Notes: generated by a model from the sequence alone, not told the origin. A stretch of DNA of 64,000 nucleotides from Lachnospiraceae bacterium (GCA_910575605.1 CAJTEW010000018.1:1-64000); one strand, 5' to 3'. Positions 24,493 through 32,886 are shown, counted from the stretch's first letter. A program made the numbers and translations.

Positions 24493-26367
24493 TTAAACTG
24501 CCAGCTTCAACTGTTCCATCTCTTTTGTTTTCTGCCTTTGTTCTGCCTTATAATATCCCTGGATTCTCTGCCCTAAGACTGTATTGCGCTTTCCGCTGTC
24601 ATCCGTATGGATACACTGGCACACTGCGTTCCAGTCTCCAACCAAATAAACCTTGCATTTCGCCCTGGTAATCGCTGTATAGAGAATATTGCGCTTCAGC
24701 ATGGTGTAAAATGCCTTCACACATGGGATAATCACAACAGGATATTCGGAACCCTGGGATTTATGGATGGTGATTGCGTTGGCATGCTCCACCATCTCCA
24801 ACTGTTCTCTTTCATATCTAACTATCCGGTTTTCCGAGAACAAGATCTGCACCTTCTGGCTTTCATCCGAATCCTCATAAATATCCTGGATAATTCCCAT
24901 GTCCCCATTGCTGACCAGATCCGTATTCTTGTTCTGCAGAATCTTATCGCCGACCCGAAACACATCTTTTCCTATCGTAATCTCACTCTTTCCGATATCA
25001 GGCGGGTTAATCAGATCCTCTAATGTCCGGTTCAATTCCACCACGCCGGCGGCAGTCTTTACACGGTAGGATGTCAATATCTGCACCTGCTCCAATCCGT
25101 ATTTCCTGACTTCCTCCAGATACAGCTTCTTTACCGTCTCTGCAGTCGGTTCCGTTCCTTTGCATGGGACAAATACAAAATCTTCACCCATATAAAGGCG
25201 CGTTTGGTTCTGCTGGATCAGCTTCGCGTTCAACGGGATATTGCTTGACGCGCCCTGCCGGTAAACCATATCCAGTACCGTTACCGGAATCAGACCGCAG
25301 CCAATCATCTGCCGGAACACATCCCCGGCTCCTACGGATGGAAGCTGGTCCACATCTCCTAATAACAATACCCTTGCGCTGTCTTTGACCCTGCTGAAGA
25401 ACTCATAAGCAAGGTGCATGTCTACCTTGGAGACCTCATCTACATTCAGGAACTCTGCTTCCAAATACTGGAATCCCAGATTGTAGTCGCTTCCTCCGAG
25501 CAGACCTAATGCCATATGCATCGTGGATGCGTCTTCCTTGCCGGTGCTTTCCGCCATTCTCCTTGCCGCGCGTCCGGTAGGCGCCATTAGCTGTACCGAA
25601 GTCTTGCATTTCAGGCCATGGATATAAAGGATGACCTTCAGAACCGTCGTCTTGCCCGTTCCGGGACCGCCTGTGATGATACTCAAAGGGCTTTCAAACA
25701 CCATCCTTACTGCCTGTTTCTGCCGTTCGGACAATGTAATGCCTAAGACCTGCTGTGCCTGCTCCAGTTCATTTTCAATCGGGAATGGTTGCTTTGCTGT
25801 CTGTATCCGTTTCGCAATCATCAACGCCGTCAGTCGTTCCTCCTCATACTGTTGGAAGATATATACCTTCCCATAATCCACAACAATGCTCTGTTGCATG
25901 ACCAGCTGATAGAGCACACGGCTGATATCCTGTTCTGTTACAGCCGGAACCGTTAAATCCTTATTCAGCAATACTAATGTTTTATCCATTAGTGTCTCCT
26001 GATTCAAGTACAGATGCCCTTCCTTCATGGCTTCATGTAGGATATAGCTGAGACACCCTGAAATACGCATGGGGTCATTCAGCGCCCTGCATAGCTGCCT
26101 GCCAATCGTATCCACCGTCAGAAAGCCGAAGCCTTTTACTGCACACAGCATATACGGTCGGTTTTGGATAATACGGACAGATTCTTCATGGAAGGTTTTC
26201 AGGATCATGTTCACCTTCTTCGGCGTCACCTTATAGGGAGCTAGAAATGTCATCAGCTCCCGGAATACCTGGTTCTGCCCGTAACATTCCACAATCTCCC
26301 TTAACTTTCGCTCAGAAATCCCCCGGATAGACAAGAGTTTTTCCGGAGACTTTTCTATCACATCCAA
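24493..26367 (-). CDS. recD2: RecD2-like SF1 helicase, N-terminally truncated
   Basis: Helicase-hairpin-helix motifs at the N-terminus (LLSIRGISERKLREIV, MLCAVKGFGFLTVDTIG) are followed by Walker A TGGPGTGKTT near 235, PTGRAARRM, LLLGDVDQLPSVGAGD, YRQ, and late motifs IHKSQGSEYPVV and YTAITRAK. All helicase motifs are present. RecD2 homology (GIIGYLSSGAIKGV) continues 30 codons upstream to about 26459 in this frame, where it meets the YqaJ stop, but no ATG, GTG or TTG serves it well. The N-terminal OB-fold of typical RecD2 proteins is absent. Confidence 0.87.
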   Translation of the reverse strand: MDVIEKSPEKLLSIRGISERKLREIVECYGQNQVFRELMTFLAPYKVTPKKVNMILKTFHEESVRIIQNRPYMLCAVKGFGFLTVDTIGRQLCRALNDPMRISGCLSYILHEAMKEGHLYLNQETLMDKTLVLLNKDLTVPAVTEQDISRVLYQLVMQQSIVVDYGKVYIFQQYEEERLTALMIAKRIQTAKQPFPIENELEQAQQVLGITLSERQKQAVRMVFESPLSIITGGPGTGKTTVLKVILYIHGLKCKTSVQLMAPTGRAARRMAESTGKEDASTMHMALGLLGGSDYNLGFQYLEAEFLNVDEVSKVDMHLAYEFFSRVKDSARVLLLGDVDQLPSVGAGDVFRQMIGCGLIPVTVLDMVYRQGASSNIPLNAKLIQQNQTRLYMGEDFVFVPCKGTEPTAETVKKLYLEEVRKYGLEQVQILTSYRVKTAAGVVELNRTLEDLINPPDIGKSEITIGKDVFRVGDKILQNKNTDLVSNGDMGIIQDIYEDSDESQKVQILFSENRIVRYEREQLEMVEHANAITIHKSQGSEYPVVIIPCVKAFYTMLKRNILYTAITRAKCKVYLVGDWNAVCQCIHTDDSGKRNTVLGQRIQGYYKAEQRQKTKEMEQLKLAV

Positions 26368-26482
26368 TGTCTGCAGCCCGAACTGCTGGTAGATTGCCTC
26401 CGCTGTCCTCTGCTTTACGCCTTTGATGGCTCCAGAAGAGAGATAGCCGATAATCCCTGCTTTTGTCCGCGGTCGCTTAACA

Positions 26483-27529
26483 TCACGCCTCCTCCTTCTT
26501 TACTCGGAATGTCCTGCTTTCCGTGGTTTTTGTATATTCCTCAAAAATATCCGGATGCTGGATTTTCAGCTTTTCCATTGCGTCTTTCCCAACCTGGGTT
26601 CGCCTGGTTGGATTATAAGTAATCCGGTAACGGCTGATCCCATCGGATAAGACTGCCTTGCAGGAAGCGCCAAGCTGTTCTACAAACGGCACACTAAGCT
26701 CCCTCTGCATTGCCTCAATTTCCTTTTTCCGTTTTTCCAGTTGGGATTTTTCTTCTGATAAGGTAAGATACTTTTCAAGATCAACAGAATGTTGCACCCC
26801 AATCTCAATCTCCGGAAGCTCCTTGTCGGCATACCCGCCGTATTTCCGGATGCTTGCAAGGATCAGGTCAGGTTTGCCGTTGTATGGCGGCTCTGCCTGC
26901 TTTTCCACATATTCCTTCCAGAAATATTCTTCCTGCGCAATGATTTCTTCCTCCTCCATCATATCCCGCTCAATCGGACGGATGACAAATTCATTCTCAT
27001 TATTTCCATAGAGACAGGCAATATAGGCTTTCTCCATGTTCATCACAGACAGATAATGCCTTACCTGCAGGACGTAATGCTCCGGGATTCCTCCGTCCTC
27101 CCACTTGGTCCTGGCATTATAATTGCAGGTCTTGCACTCTAAAATGCCATACGAGCCATCCGGGAAAATGATAAAGAAATCCACATCAGCCAGCATAAAC
27201 GGATACAACGGATGCCGGAACATCTTCCGTACCGGGAATACGGTAAGCCCTGTCTTCTTTGCGAAGATCTCAGCTACTAAGTCCTCCAGCCGGTGACCGA
27301 CTTCTTTTGCCACCCAGTTGCTTTCTTCTTCCTCAATCAGCGGTTCGATTCCGAGCTTATCGTTATAAAGGTCGCGGATGGTCGCAAAGGGTGAAATCCC
27401 CATAATGGCAGCAACATCACTTCCCCCAATCCCAAGTTTCCGGTAAGACAGCCAGTCCCCACGGGAGAGGGTATCCGTATCAACAATAACCTCCGGTTCA
27501 TAATTCATGTTCAAACTTGTTTCGCTCAT
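26483..27529 (-). CDS. YqaJ-type viral recombinase nuclease
   Basis: PD-(D/E)XK exonuclease of the YqaJ/lambda exonuclease type, 348 aa. GIGGSDVAAIMGISPF near residue 33 is the family signature; the active-site pattern is ADVDFF near 112 and ILECKT near 126. The start at 27529 has AGGAGG 8 nt upstream. The stop overlaps an ATG in another frame (TGATG) that leads into the helicase region. With the annealing protein it forms a two-component recombination module. Confidence 0.88.
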   Translation of the reverse strand: MSETSLNMNYEPEVIVDTDTLSRGDWLSYRKLGIGGSDVAAIMGISPFATIRDLYNDKLGIEPLIEEEESNWVAKEVGHRLEDLVAEIFAKKTGLTVFPVRKMFRHPLYPFMLADVDFFIIFPDGSYGILECKTCNYNARTKWEDGGIPEHYVLQVRHYLSVMNMEKAYIACLYGNNENEFVIRPIERDMMEEEEIIAQEEYFWKEYVEKQAEPPYNGKPDLILASIRKYGGYADKELPEIEIGVQHSVDLEKYLTLSEEKSQLEKRKKEIEAMQRELSVPFVEQLGASCKAVLSDGISRYRITYNPTRRTQVGKDAMEKLKIQHPDIFEEYTKTTESRTFRVKKEEA

Positions 27530-27650
27530 CTTAATCCTCCTCATATTATAAAATTTATTGGTATTCGTTCACCTGTTCTGTGCAGTGTTTATTAGGAATC
27601 ACAAACTGTATGTCAGCCATTTACTAAAATAATCTGTTATAAAGTTGGGA

Positions 27651-28793
27651 CTACCACTTGATTGCACCGCTGACATCATATTCTTTCCAGTTCAGCGCCA
27701 GTGCGCGGGTAACTTGTTCCTCCAGGCTGATAATCCCATGCCCCTGCATCCCTTCACAGGCCGCGAAAAAGCAAGCCTCGTTGATTGCAAAATAAAGGTC
27801 ATGGGCCGTACAGGGATCTGTCCCGTTCTGGGATTCAAACATTTCCGCCACTTCATTAATCAGCTTCTTTCGGATTCCGATACGCTTCATCACAAGCTTC
27901 AGGCAGTTTAAAGGGTTCCGGATCTCAATATCCATGAGCTTCGTCATATCCGCAACCGCATCCTGATATCTGGAACAGAGCATACGAAGGTTGTTCATAA
28001 ACTGCACCAAGTCTGCGCCTCCCGTATGGGCCAGCTTGATCGGACTTCCAAGACTGATGGTCCGGTTCCCACTGTCACATAACAGCATTGGGTACAGGTT
28101 CGCACCGCTGGCCGCCACATCCGAAGTAGTGAGCCTTACGGCAGGCGCAATCACCTTGTCACTCATGCCATGGTCAGCAAGGGCATTCCGGTAAGTATCC
28201 AGAAGCTCCTGGTTCCCTCCAAGCTCCCACATAGCAGACACGATAGAATGGTCGAATGCGCCGGAGCCTTCCATATAACTGCTCCCTCTAAAATTGCTGT
28301 CAAGATATTGTATGGTTGTCTCAAAGATCGCACGCATATCGAGAATGCTGTAATCGTGGCTGTCCCCGCCGTGTACAGCAGACACTTTCCCGTCCGCGAT
28401 CTTGATCAGAGCATCTCCTTTTGCCACCTTCAGGCAATAGTTCACTACTTTCGCATAATTGGATTTCTCCAGCTTCCGTAAGCCTGCCCCGGAAATCCCT
28501 GCACGATCCAGGATGGTTTTAATGGCACAGTCCCGTACCGGGTAGGTTTCCCCTCTGACCTTTAATGCCAGCTGGGTATTCTTCTCTGTGTCCTTTAAAA
28601 TATCCTCCCAGTCCGATACGGAAGTATCTCCCACGCATTCTGCCTCCTGGCTGATCGGAACCAGCCTGAGAGACCTGGTAGGCTTGCGGATCCATGTGGC
28701 TGCCTTTGCCCGTTCTGCCAGAAAATCCAGCATTTCCTTTGGGTTTGCAAACGTCGTTTCAAATGCGTCTGCATAGATTCTTGTTTCATTCAT
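27651..28793 (-). CDS. DUF932 phage/plasmid-like protein
   Basis: The 380-aa protein matches DUF932 (phage/plasmid-like protein of the TIGR03299 type) by its size and by segments such as AIKTILDRAGISGAGLRKL, DYSILDMRAIFETT and a C-terminal helical part. The family is common in plasmid and phage replication-recombination modules; its molecular role is unclear. ATG 28793 has AAAGGTGG upstream. It begins the minus-strand recombination operon. Confidence 0.82.
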   Translation of the reverse strand: MNETRIYADAFETTFANPKEMLDFLAERAKAATWIRKPTRSLRLVPISQEAECVGDTSVSDWEDILKDTEKNTQLALKVRGETYPVRDCAIKTILDRAGISGAGLRKLEKSNYAKVVNYCLKVAKGDALIKIADGKVSAVHGGDSHDYSILDMRAIFETTIQYLDSNFRGSSYMEGSGAFDHSIVSAMWELGGNQELLDTYRNALADHGMSDKVIAPAVRLTTSDVAASGANLYPMLLCDSGNRTISLGSPIKLAHTGGADLVQFMNNLRMLCSRYQDAVADMTKLMDIEIRNPLNCLKLVMKRIGIRKKLINEVAEMFESQNGTDPCTAHDLYFAINEACFFAACEGMQGHGIISLEEQVTRALALNWKEYDVSGAIKW

Positions 28794-29279
28794 GTGTTCT
28801 TCCACCTTTCTTAAATAAATTTTTTACACAGAAAACCTGCCACCGGCAGCTTTTCCGCATACTTTGGTATCCATAAACGGCACGCTGGCCGGTTTTGGCA
28901 ATATCATCCGTAAAATCTGCCTATGGCAGTTTTCTCCGAAAGATTGCAATAAAAAAGGAATGAAACAGAGCTGTATTCTCCATTCATTCCACAGTAACTG
29001 GCTGGTATGCCGCTTAGCGCATATCCCGCCAAAAAACAAAAAGTGCCACTACAAGCCGGAAACGGCATATGGTGACACTTCTTACAAACATAAACAGCTT
29101 ATGCAGACAGATTCTTTTTTCTGCCCTGTGCTTTTGGGATTCCTGACAATCCAAAAGCTTTCCCACAAGGGGCATGCATAAAATCAACTATACCAGTATA
29201 GTAACACAAGATATAGTCAATGTCAATTTTATTTATACTATATATAGTTCAATCTCTTGTTCTATATACAATATATAGT
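28794..29279. other. Structured 486-bp intergenic region
   Basis: No convincing gene. Two related hairpins with CTGCC/GGCAG stems occur at 28831-28855 and 28912-28933, and a longer imperfect hairpin at 29041-29080. Three CTATA-type inverted repeats lie at 29188-29201, 29237-29248 and 29262-29278. It could be the leader and operator region of the DUF932 operon or part of a replication origin. Confidence 0.5.
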
Positions 29280-29474
29280 CTATACATCATCTTCTATAAT
29301 AAACTCTATGGCCTCTCCCAGAAATTCCTTACATGTATGCTGAACCTTCCCATGCAGCCGGTCATCCTGCTTTGCAGATTCATTGCAGGGTTCCAGATAA
29401 GGGCATTGGTCGCAGTTGTTCTGTACAGCTTCCTTTAACCACTCAATTTCTTTTGCAGTTCCGATTACTTTCAT
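29280..29474 (-). CDS. Small Cys-rich hypothetical protein, 64 aa
   Basis: The peptide has CDQCPYLEPC and a later HTC, four Cys that could bind zinc, and an acidic C-terminus. GGAAGGAG lies before the ATG. It is encoded in the same direction as DUF932 but separated by 486 bp of structured DNA. The family is not recognised. Confidence 0.65.
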   Translation of the reverse strand: MKVIGTAKEIEWLKEAVQNNCDQCPYLEPCNESAKQDDRLHGKVQHTCKEFLGEAIEFIIEDDV

Positions 29475-29621
29475 TGGTTTTTGCTCCTTCCGCTTTTTAT
29501 CATACCAAAAATGTGATTTACCATAAAGAATCTACCATATAACTTTTACAAAAATTCTGTCAGCTAACCCAATTTATTTCCAGTGAATATAAAAAACATC
29601 CATTAGTTTCTCTCATAGTGT

Positions 29622-29648
29622 ATTATATCCACAATATACGGATATAAT
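29622..29648. promoter_or_regulatory. Operator-like dyad upstream of the XRE gene
   Basis: ATTATATCC and GGATATAAT are perfect inverted arms separated by 9 bp, about 95 bp before the XRE start at 29743. The size and position fit a Cro/C1-type operator. Confidence 0.5.
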
Positions 29649-29742
29649 CAATCATATATTTTATATTACAGTATTTATAACTATTATATTCCGTAATTCT
29701 ACATAAGCAAATAGGATAAAATGAGTTTGTGAGGTGTAGAAG

Positions 29743-30060
29743 ATGGATAAAAGGTATGTAGCAGACCGCATCACAGAGCTGCGGATCAAAAAGAATGTAT
29801 CAGAATATCAGATGAGCCTGGATCTTGGGAAAAATAAAAGTTACATCCAGAATATCAGCTCCGGCCGTTCCCTGCCTTCCATGAGCCAGTTTTATGAGAT
29901 CTGCCAGTACTTTAATATTACACCGCACCAGTTCTTTGACGAGGAATTACACAACCTTCCGCTGTACCACAAAGCCTGTGACCTTCTGAAGCAGTTAGAC
30001 GAAGATGATATGATGACGATAATTCCTCTCTTAAAGCGTTTGTCTAGCAAAGAAAAATAA
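29743..30060 (+). CDS. XRE family regulator
   Basis: The 105-aa protein has a Cro/C1 helix-turn-helix (residues 8-62: ITELRIKKNVSEYQMSLDLG, then KSYIQNISSGRSLPS) and a short helical tail. GAGGTG is 10 nt upstream of the ATG. It faces away from the minus-strand recombination operon and lies just before the Xis-Int genes, the usual place of an element repressor. A dyad at 29622-29648 is its likely operator. Confidence 0.9.
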   Translation: MDKRYVADRITELRIKKNVSEYQMSLDLGKNKSYIQNISSGRSLPSMSQFYEICQYFNITPHQFFDEELHNLPLYHKACDLLKQLDEDDMMTIIPLLKRLSSKEK

Positions 30061-30070
30061 GGGATTTTAC

Positions 30071-30097
30071 CGGATTGCCTCCAGGCAGTCCGTTTTT
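30071..30097 (+). terminator. Terminator after the XRE gene
   Basis: CGGATTGCC and GGCAGTCCG form a 9-bp stem (one G-T pair) with a 4-nt loop, followed by TTTTT. It isolates the regulator from the Xis-Int genes. Confidence 0.85.
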
Positions 30098-30143
30098 CTT
30101 GATTATTTTTATCATTTCTTGACTTTTTTTAACTTTTTTCAAA

Positions 30144-30185
30144 AATTTTCCAATCTCGTGAATTTCGACACTATTACTTATATGA
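30144..30185 (+). promoter_or_regulatory. 42-bp element box, copy C, upstream of xis-int
   Basis: AATTTTCCAATCT, 14 nt, CTATTACTTATATGA on the plus strand, about 215 bp before the Xis start. It is in the same orientation relative to its downstream gene as copies A and B. The 340-bp gap 30061-30401 otherwise holds only the XRE terminator. Confidence 0.6.
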
Positions 30186-30401
30186 GAGAACAAATAATCA
30201 GGACTTGTTTGTGCTTTCACGTACCTTGACAATTTCATACATCTTTCAGGAGATTGATACCAGGTGCTGTAGATAGTGTGCATAGACGCGCGCCTGCAGC
30301 TTAATGATTACACAGTAACGCCTGCTACGTGGCCGGAAAGGACATAGGAACTGGCTTCTGAAAGAGAAAGAAGATATAAATTTAGTATTGGAGTGATTTA
30401 T

Positions 30402-30617
30402 TTGAAACAAACAACCGAAACATATGCCGCTGTTTTCAAAGACTACCCTGATGTAGTTACTGTAGAACAAATGAGCGAGATGTTGGGGATAAGTACAAAA
30501 ACTGCTTATCGTTTGCTAAAAAGCAATACAATTAAGCATTTTATGGTTGGGCGTATTTATAAAATTCCCAAATACCATATCCTTGTCTATCTGAATCTTG
30601 TTGATGCACAAAATTAA
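30402..30617 (+). CDS. xis: Excisionase-like helix-turn-helix protein
   Basis: The 71-aa protein has a MerR/excisionase-type winged helix (VVTVEQMSEMLGISTKTAYR, then LLKSNTIKHFMVGRIYKIPK). TTG 30402 is preferred because GGAG lies 9 nt upstream; a GTG at 30393 is the alternative. Its position immediately before the integrase makes it the directionality factor. Confidence 0.82.
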   Translation: MKQTTETYAAVFKDYPDVVTVEQMSEMLGISTKTAYRLLKSNTIKHFMVGRIYKIPKYHILVYLNLVDAQN

Positions 30618-30717
30618 TATGTGCCAATATAATGCCATTTTTATGCCTGTGTGGTATAATCAGAGTACTAATAGTAGGTGTTAATATGGCTGTTACTGAT
30701 AAAAGGAGGTTAATACA

Positions 30718-32226
30718 ATGGTAGCAGGACATCTGCGAATTCAAAATGGCATTTACCAAATGATATTGAGTTATAAGGACAAACAGAACAAACGGAAAAC
30801 AAAATCGATCAGTACCCACCTTCCTGTGAAAGGAAACAAAAAGAAGGCAGAAGCAATGCTTGCAAAGGCACGCAAGGAATTTATTCCTACACTATGGGAC
30901 AAAGATACCGATTTCTCTACCTTTCTTTCAGACTGGATAGAGCTGGCAAATTTTTCTCCCGATACTTATGCAGATTACTACATGTGCCTCAATACTTATA
31001 TTGTACCGTACTTTGATACAGAGGAAAGAAGTATTTCATCCATTACAGTCAATGATCTGGACACTTTTTATAAGGAGCTTCAGAAAAATGCATCAATACC
31101 GACATCAGAATCCTTAAAGGCAACGATTTCTCTAAGCCATACCATAATAAAAAATGGATTGCTGTATGCCGTAAAGGCGGGATGGATTGAATCCAATCCT
31201 GCCGATAAGCTTAATCCATCAACTGGAGAAGTAGAGATTTTATTTAGCGATTTTATCCTTGACTGGTTAGAAATGATGAAGAGCAGTGTGGATCTCAATA
31301 CTTATGCTGGTTATCTTTCAAGCGCAAAGAGCAGTATCGTTCCCTACTTTAATGAAAAGGGATATACGCTAAAAGATTTGGAAGAAAACCCAAAATTCAT
31401 TCAGGATTACTATTCCTACGAAATGAATGTAGTTGGCTTAACAAGTAATACAGTGATCCACCGCCACGCCAATATAAGAAAGTGTTTGCAATATGCTTTC
31501 CAGGTCGGACTTATAAAATCTAACCCTGCAGACCGGGTTGAGCGTCCGCAAAAAAATGTTTTTGTATCAGAGTACTATGATACGCAAGAGCTTGATGATC
31601 TTTTTCGGGCAGTAAAAGGAGATCCCATAGAGTTACCTGTTATTCTGGCCGCTTTTTATGGTATGAGACGAAGCGAAATTGTCGGTTTAAAGTGGAACTG
31701 CATTGATTTCGATAAAAAAACAATCTCTATTCAACATATTGTTACTGATATTTATTTAGACGGTCACTTAGTTACTATAGAAAAAGATAAAACAAAAACC
31801 AAGTCAAGCACAAGAGCGCTTCCTTTAGTGAAACCATTTGAGGATGCACTTATAGCATTGAAAGAACAGCAGAGACAACAGCAGAAACTCTGCGGTAACG
31901 CCTATAACAAAGATTATTTAGAATATGTTCTCAGGGATAAGATGGGGAACCGGATTAAACCGGGATATGTCAGCCAGCATTTTAGAATAGTCCTGACAAA
32001 GAACAATCTGAAACTGATACGTTTTCACGATCTCAGGCATAGCTGTGCAAGTTTGCTATATGCAAACGGTGTTGACTTGAAAGCCATCCAGGAATGGCTG
32101 GGACATAGTACAATTACTACAACTGCCAATACTTACACCCATTTTGATTTCAGCAAAAAAGTACAATCCGCTGAAGCGATTATGGGGAATTATCCCGCAC
32201 AGATAGAGCAAAAGCGGGAGGGATGA
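30718..32226 (+). CDS. int: Tyrosine integrase with two core-binding domains
   Basis: The 502-aa protein has a short arm-binding N-terminus (residues 1-60). Two successive SAM-like core-binding domains follow (about 64-166 and 173-280), each ending in a SNPAD motif. The catalytic domain has Arg in YGMRRSEIVGLKW, HDLRHSCASLL with His-x-x-Arg, LGHSTITTTANTYTHF with the second His, and the Tyr nucleophile. Tn916-type integrases are normally about 400 aa with one such domain, so the extra 100 residues are a duplication. AAAGGAGG precedes the ATG. The gene ends 70 bp before the tRNA-Leu gene, at the element's end. Confidence 0.93.
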   Translation: MVAGHLRIQNGIYQMILSYKDKQNKRKTKSISTHLPVKGNKKKAEAMLAKARKEFIPTLWDKDTDFSTFLSDWIELANFSPDTYADYYMCLNTYIVPYFDTEERSISSITVNDLDTFYKELQKNASIPTSESLKATISLSHTIIKNGLLYAVKAGWIESNPADKLNPSTGEVEILFSDFILDWLEMMKSSVDLNTYAGYLSSAKSSIVPYFNEKGYTLKDLEENPKFIQDYYSYEMNVVGLTSNTVIHRHANIRKCLQYAFQVGLIKSNPADRVERPQKNVFVSEYYDTQELDDLFRAVKGDPIELPVILAAFYGMRRSEIVGLKWNCIDFDKKTISIQHIVTDIYLDGHLVTIEKDKTKTKSSTRALPLVKPFEDALIALKEQQRQQQKLCGNAYNKDYLEYVLRDKMGNRIKPGYVSQHFRIVLTKNNLKLIRFHDLRHSCASLLYANGVDLKAIQEWLGHSTITTTANTYTHFDFSKKVQSAEAIMGNYPAQIEQKREG

Positions 32227-32256
32227 TTTGGAGGGATGCTCCTTCATCAAAAAGAA

Positions 32257-32291
32257 AAAAAGACTTATCAATTCGCGAAATAAGCCTTTTT
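32257..32291. terminator. Bidirectional terminator between int and tRNA-Leu
   Basis: AAAAAGACTTAT and ATAAGCCTTTTT form a stem with one mismatch. A and T tracts on both sides let it end the integrase message on the plus strand and the tRNA operon on the minus strand. Confidence 0.75.
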
Positions 32292-32296
32292 ACAAG

Positions 32297-32382
32297 TGCC
32301 GCAGACCGGAATCGAACCGGTACGGGTATCGCTACCCACGGGATTTTAAGTCCCGGGCGTCTGCCAGTTCCGCCACTGCGGC
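32297..32382 (-). tRNA. tRNA-Leu(UAA), probably carried by the element
   Basis: An 86-nt tRNA with a long variable arm, 7-bp acceptor stem GCCGCAG/CTGCGGC, anticodon stem CGGGA/TCCCG, loop CTTAAAA with anticodon TAA, a T arm GGTTCGATTCC and discriminator A. The anticodon stem differs from the broken copy at 32532-32573, so this copy did not come from simple repair of that gene. Confidence 0.95.
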
Positions 32383-32531
32383 AAGTCTGAAGTGCTTCTC
32401 ATCCTCTTAAAATCTTCTCCGGATTTTGGAGGGATGTTGAGGAGGGATGTAAACATCTTCAACCAATATGAAATTGCTCAAACCCTTGTGAAACCTGGGT
32501 TTCCAGCCTTGAGTGGCAATCTAACGAATTA

Positions 32532-32573
32532 GATTTTAAGTCCTGTGCGTCTGCCAGTTCCGCCACTGCGGCA
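32532..32573 (-). pseudogene. Broken tRNA-Leu (5' half) at the element's right junction
   Basis: Positions 32532-32573 match 32342-32383 in 40 of 42 bases, from the acceptor 5' end to just past the anticodon. The sequence then changes to unrelated DNA with an inverted repeat AATCTAA/TTAGATT at 32518-32535. It is the sixth gene of the tRNA operon, cut in the anticodon loop: the host side of the attachment site. Confidence 0.75.
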
Positions 32574-32600
32574 TCTCTTATGATGTATAAGCATCATAAA

Positions 32601-32673
32601 TGGGACCTATAGGGCTCGAACCTATGACCCTCTGCTTGTAAGGCAGATGCTCTCCCAGCTGAGCTAAGATCCC
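32601..32673 (-). tRNA. tRNA-Val(UAC)
   Basis: Full cloverleaf with acceptor GGGATCT/AGGTCCC, anticodon stem TCTGC/GCAGA and loop CTTACAA. T loop TTCGAGC. No encoded CCA. Confidence 0.93.
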
Positions 32674-32714
32674 TCTTTATAAAATTGTAGCACCTTTTAT
32701 CAACCTGATGCTGA

Positions 32715-32788
32715 CGACCCAGAAGAGACTCGAACTCTCGACCTCCGCCGTGACAGGGCGGCGCTCTAACCAACTGAGCCACTGGGCC
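32715..32788 (-). tRNA. tRNA-Asp(GUC)
   Basis: Acceptor GGCCCAG pairs with CTGGGTC, anticodon stem CCGCC/GGCGG with loop CTGTCAC, discriminator G as expected for tRNA-Asp. Confidence 0.94.
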
Positions 32789-32886
32789 TTGTATAAGCAC
32801 TTAGCTTCCGTCTTTTAGACGCTTACATGGACACATCCCACCACCGCGAAGAACTCTTTCGTGCATCTTGCCAGGTAAGATATAAA

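Larger units (their letters stand above)
32217..32449. repeat. Four GGAGGGATG direct repeats, probable integrase arm sites
   Basis: GGAGGGATG occurs at 32217, 32230, 32428 and 32441. Each pair is spaced 13 bp start to start, and the pairs lie on opposite sides of the intact tRNA-Leu. Paired direct repeats near the end of an element are the pattern of arm-type binding sites for Tn916-like integrases. Confidence 0.6.
1..32545. mobile_element. Right part of a large integrative element ending in tRNA-Leu
   Basis: The right end is set by a tyrosine integrase and Xis next to a tRNA-Leu gene, and by a second 42-nt copy of the tRNA 5' half at 32532-32573. ParM/ParR, primase, annealing protein, helicase, YqaJ, DUF932, sortase and resolvase genes are typical maintenance genes of Firmicute integrative or plasmid-like elements. 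A 42-bp box occurs at 2255, 24296 and 30144, which argues that the outer modules belong to one element. The 14-kb peptide/ABC block between them is then cargo. No relaxase or type IV secretion genes are in view, so conjugative ability is unknown. The left end lies outside the window or is not recognisable. Confidence 0.55.

Noticed and set aside
28824-29181. Open frames in the DUF932 leader region
   Set aside because: They have no ribosome sites and run through hairpins on both strands; composition does not look like protein.
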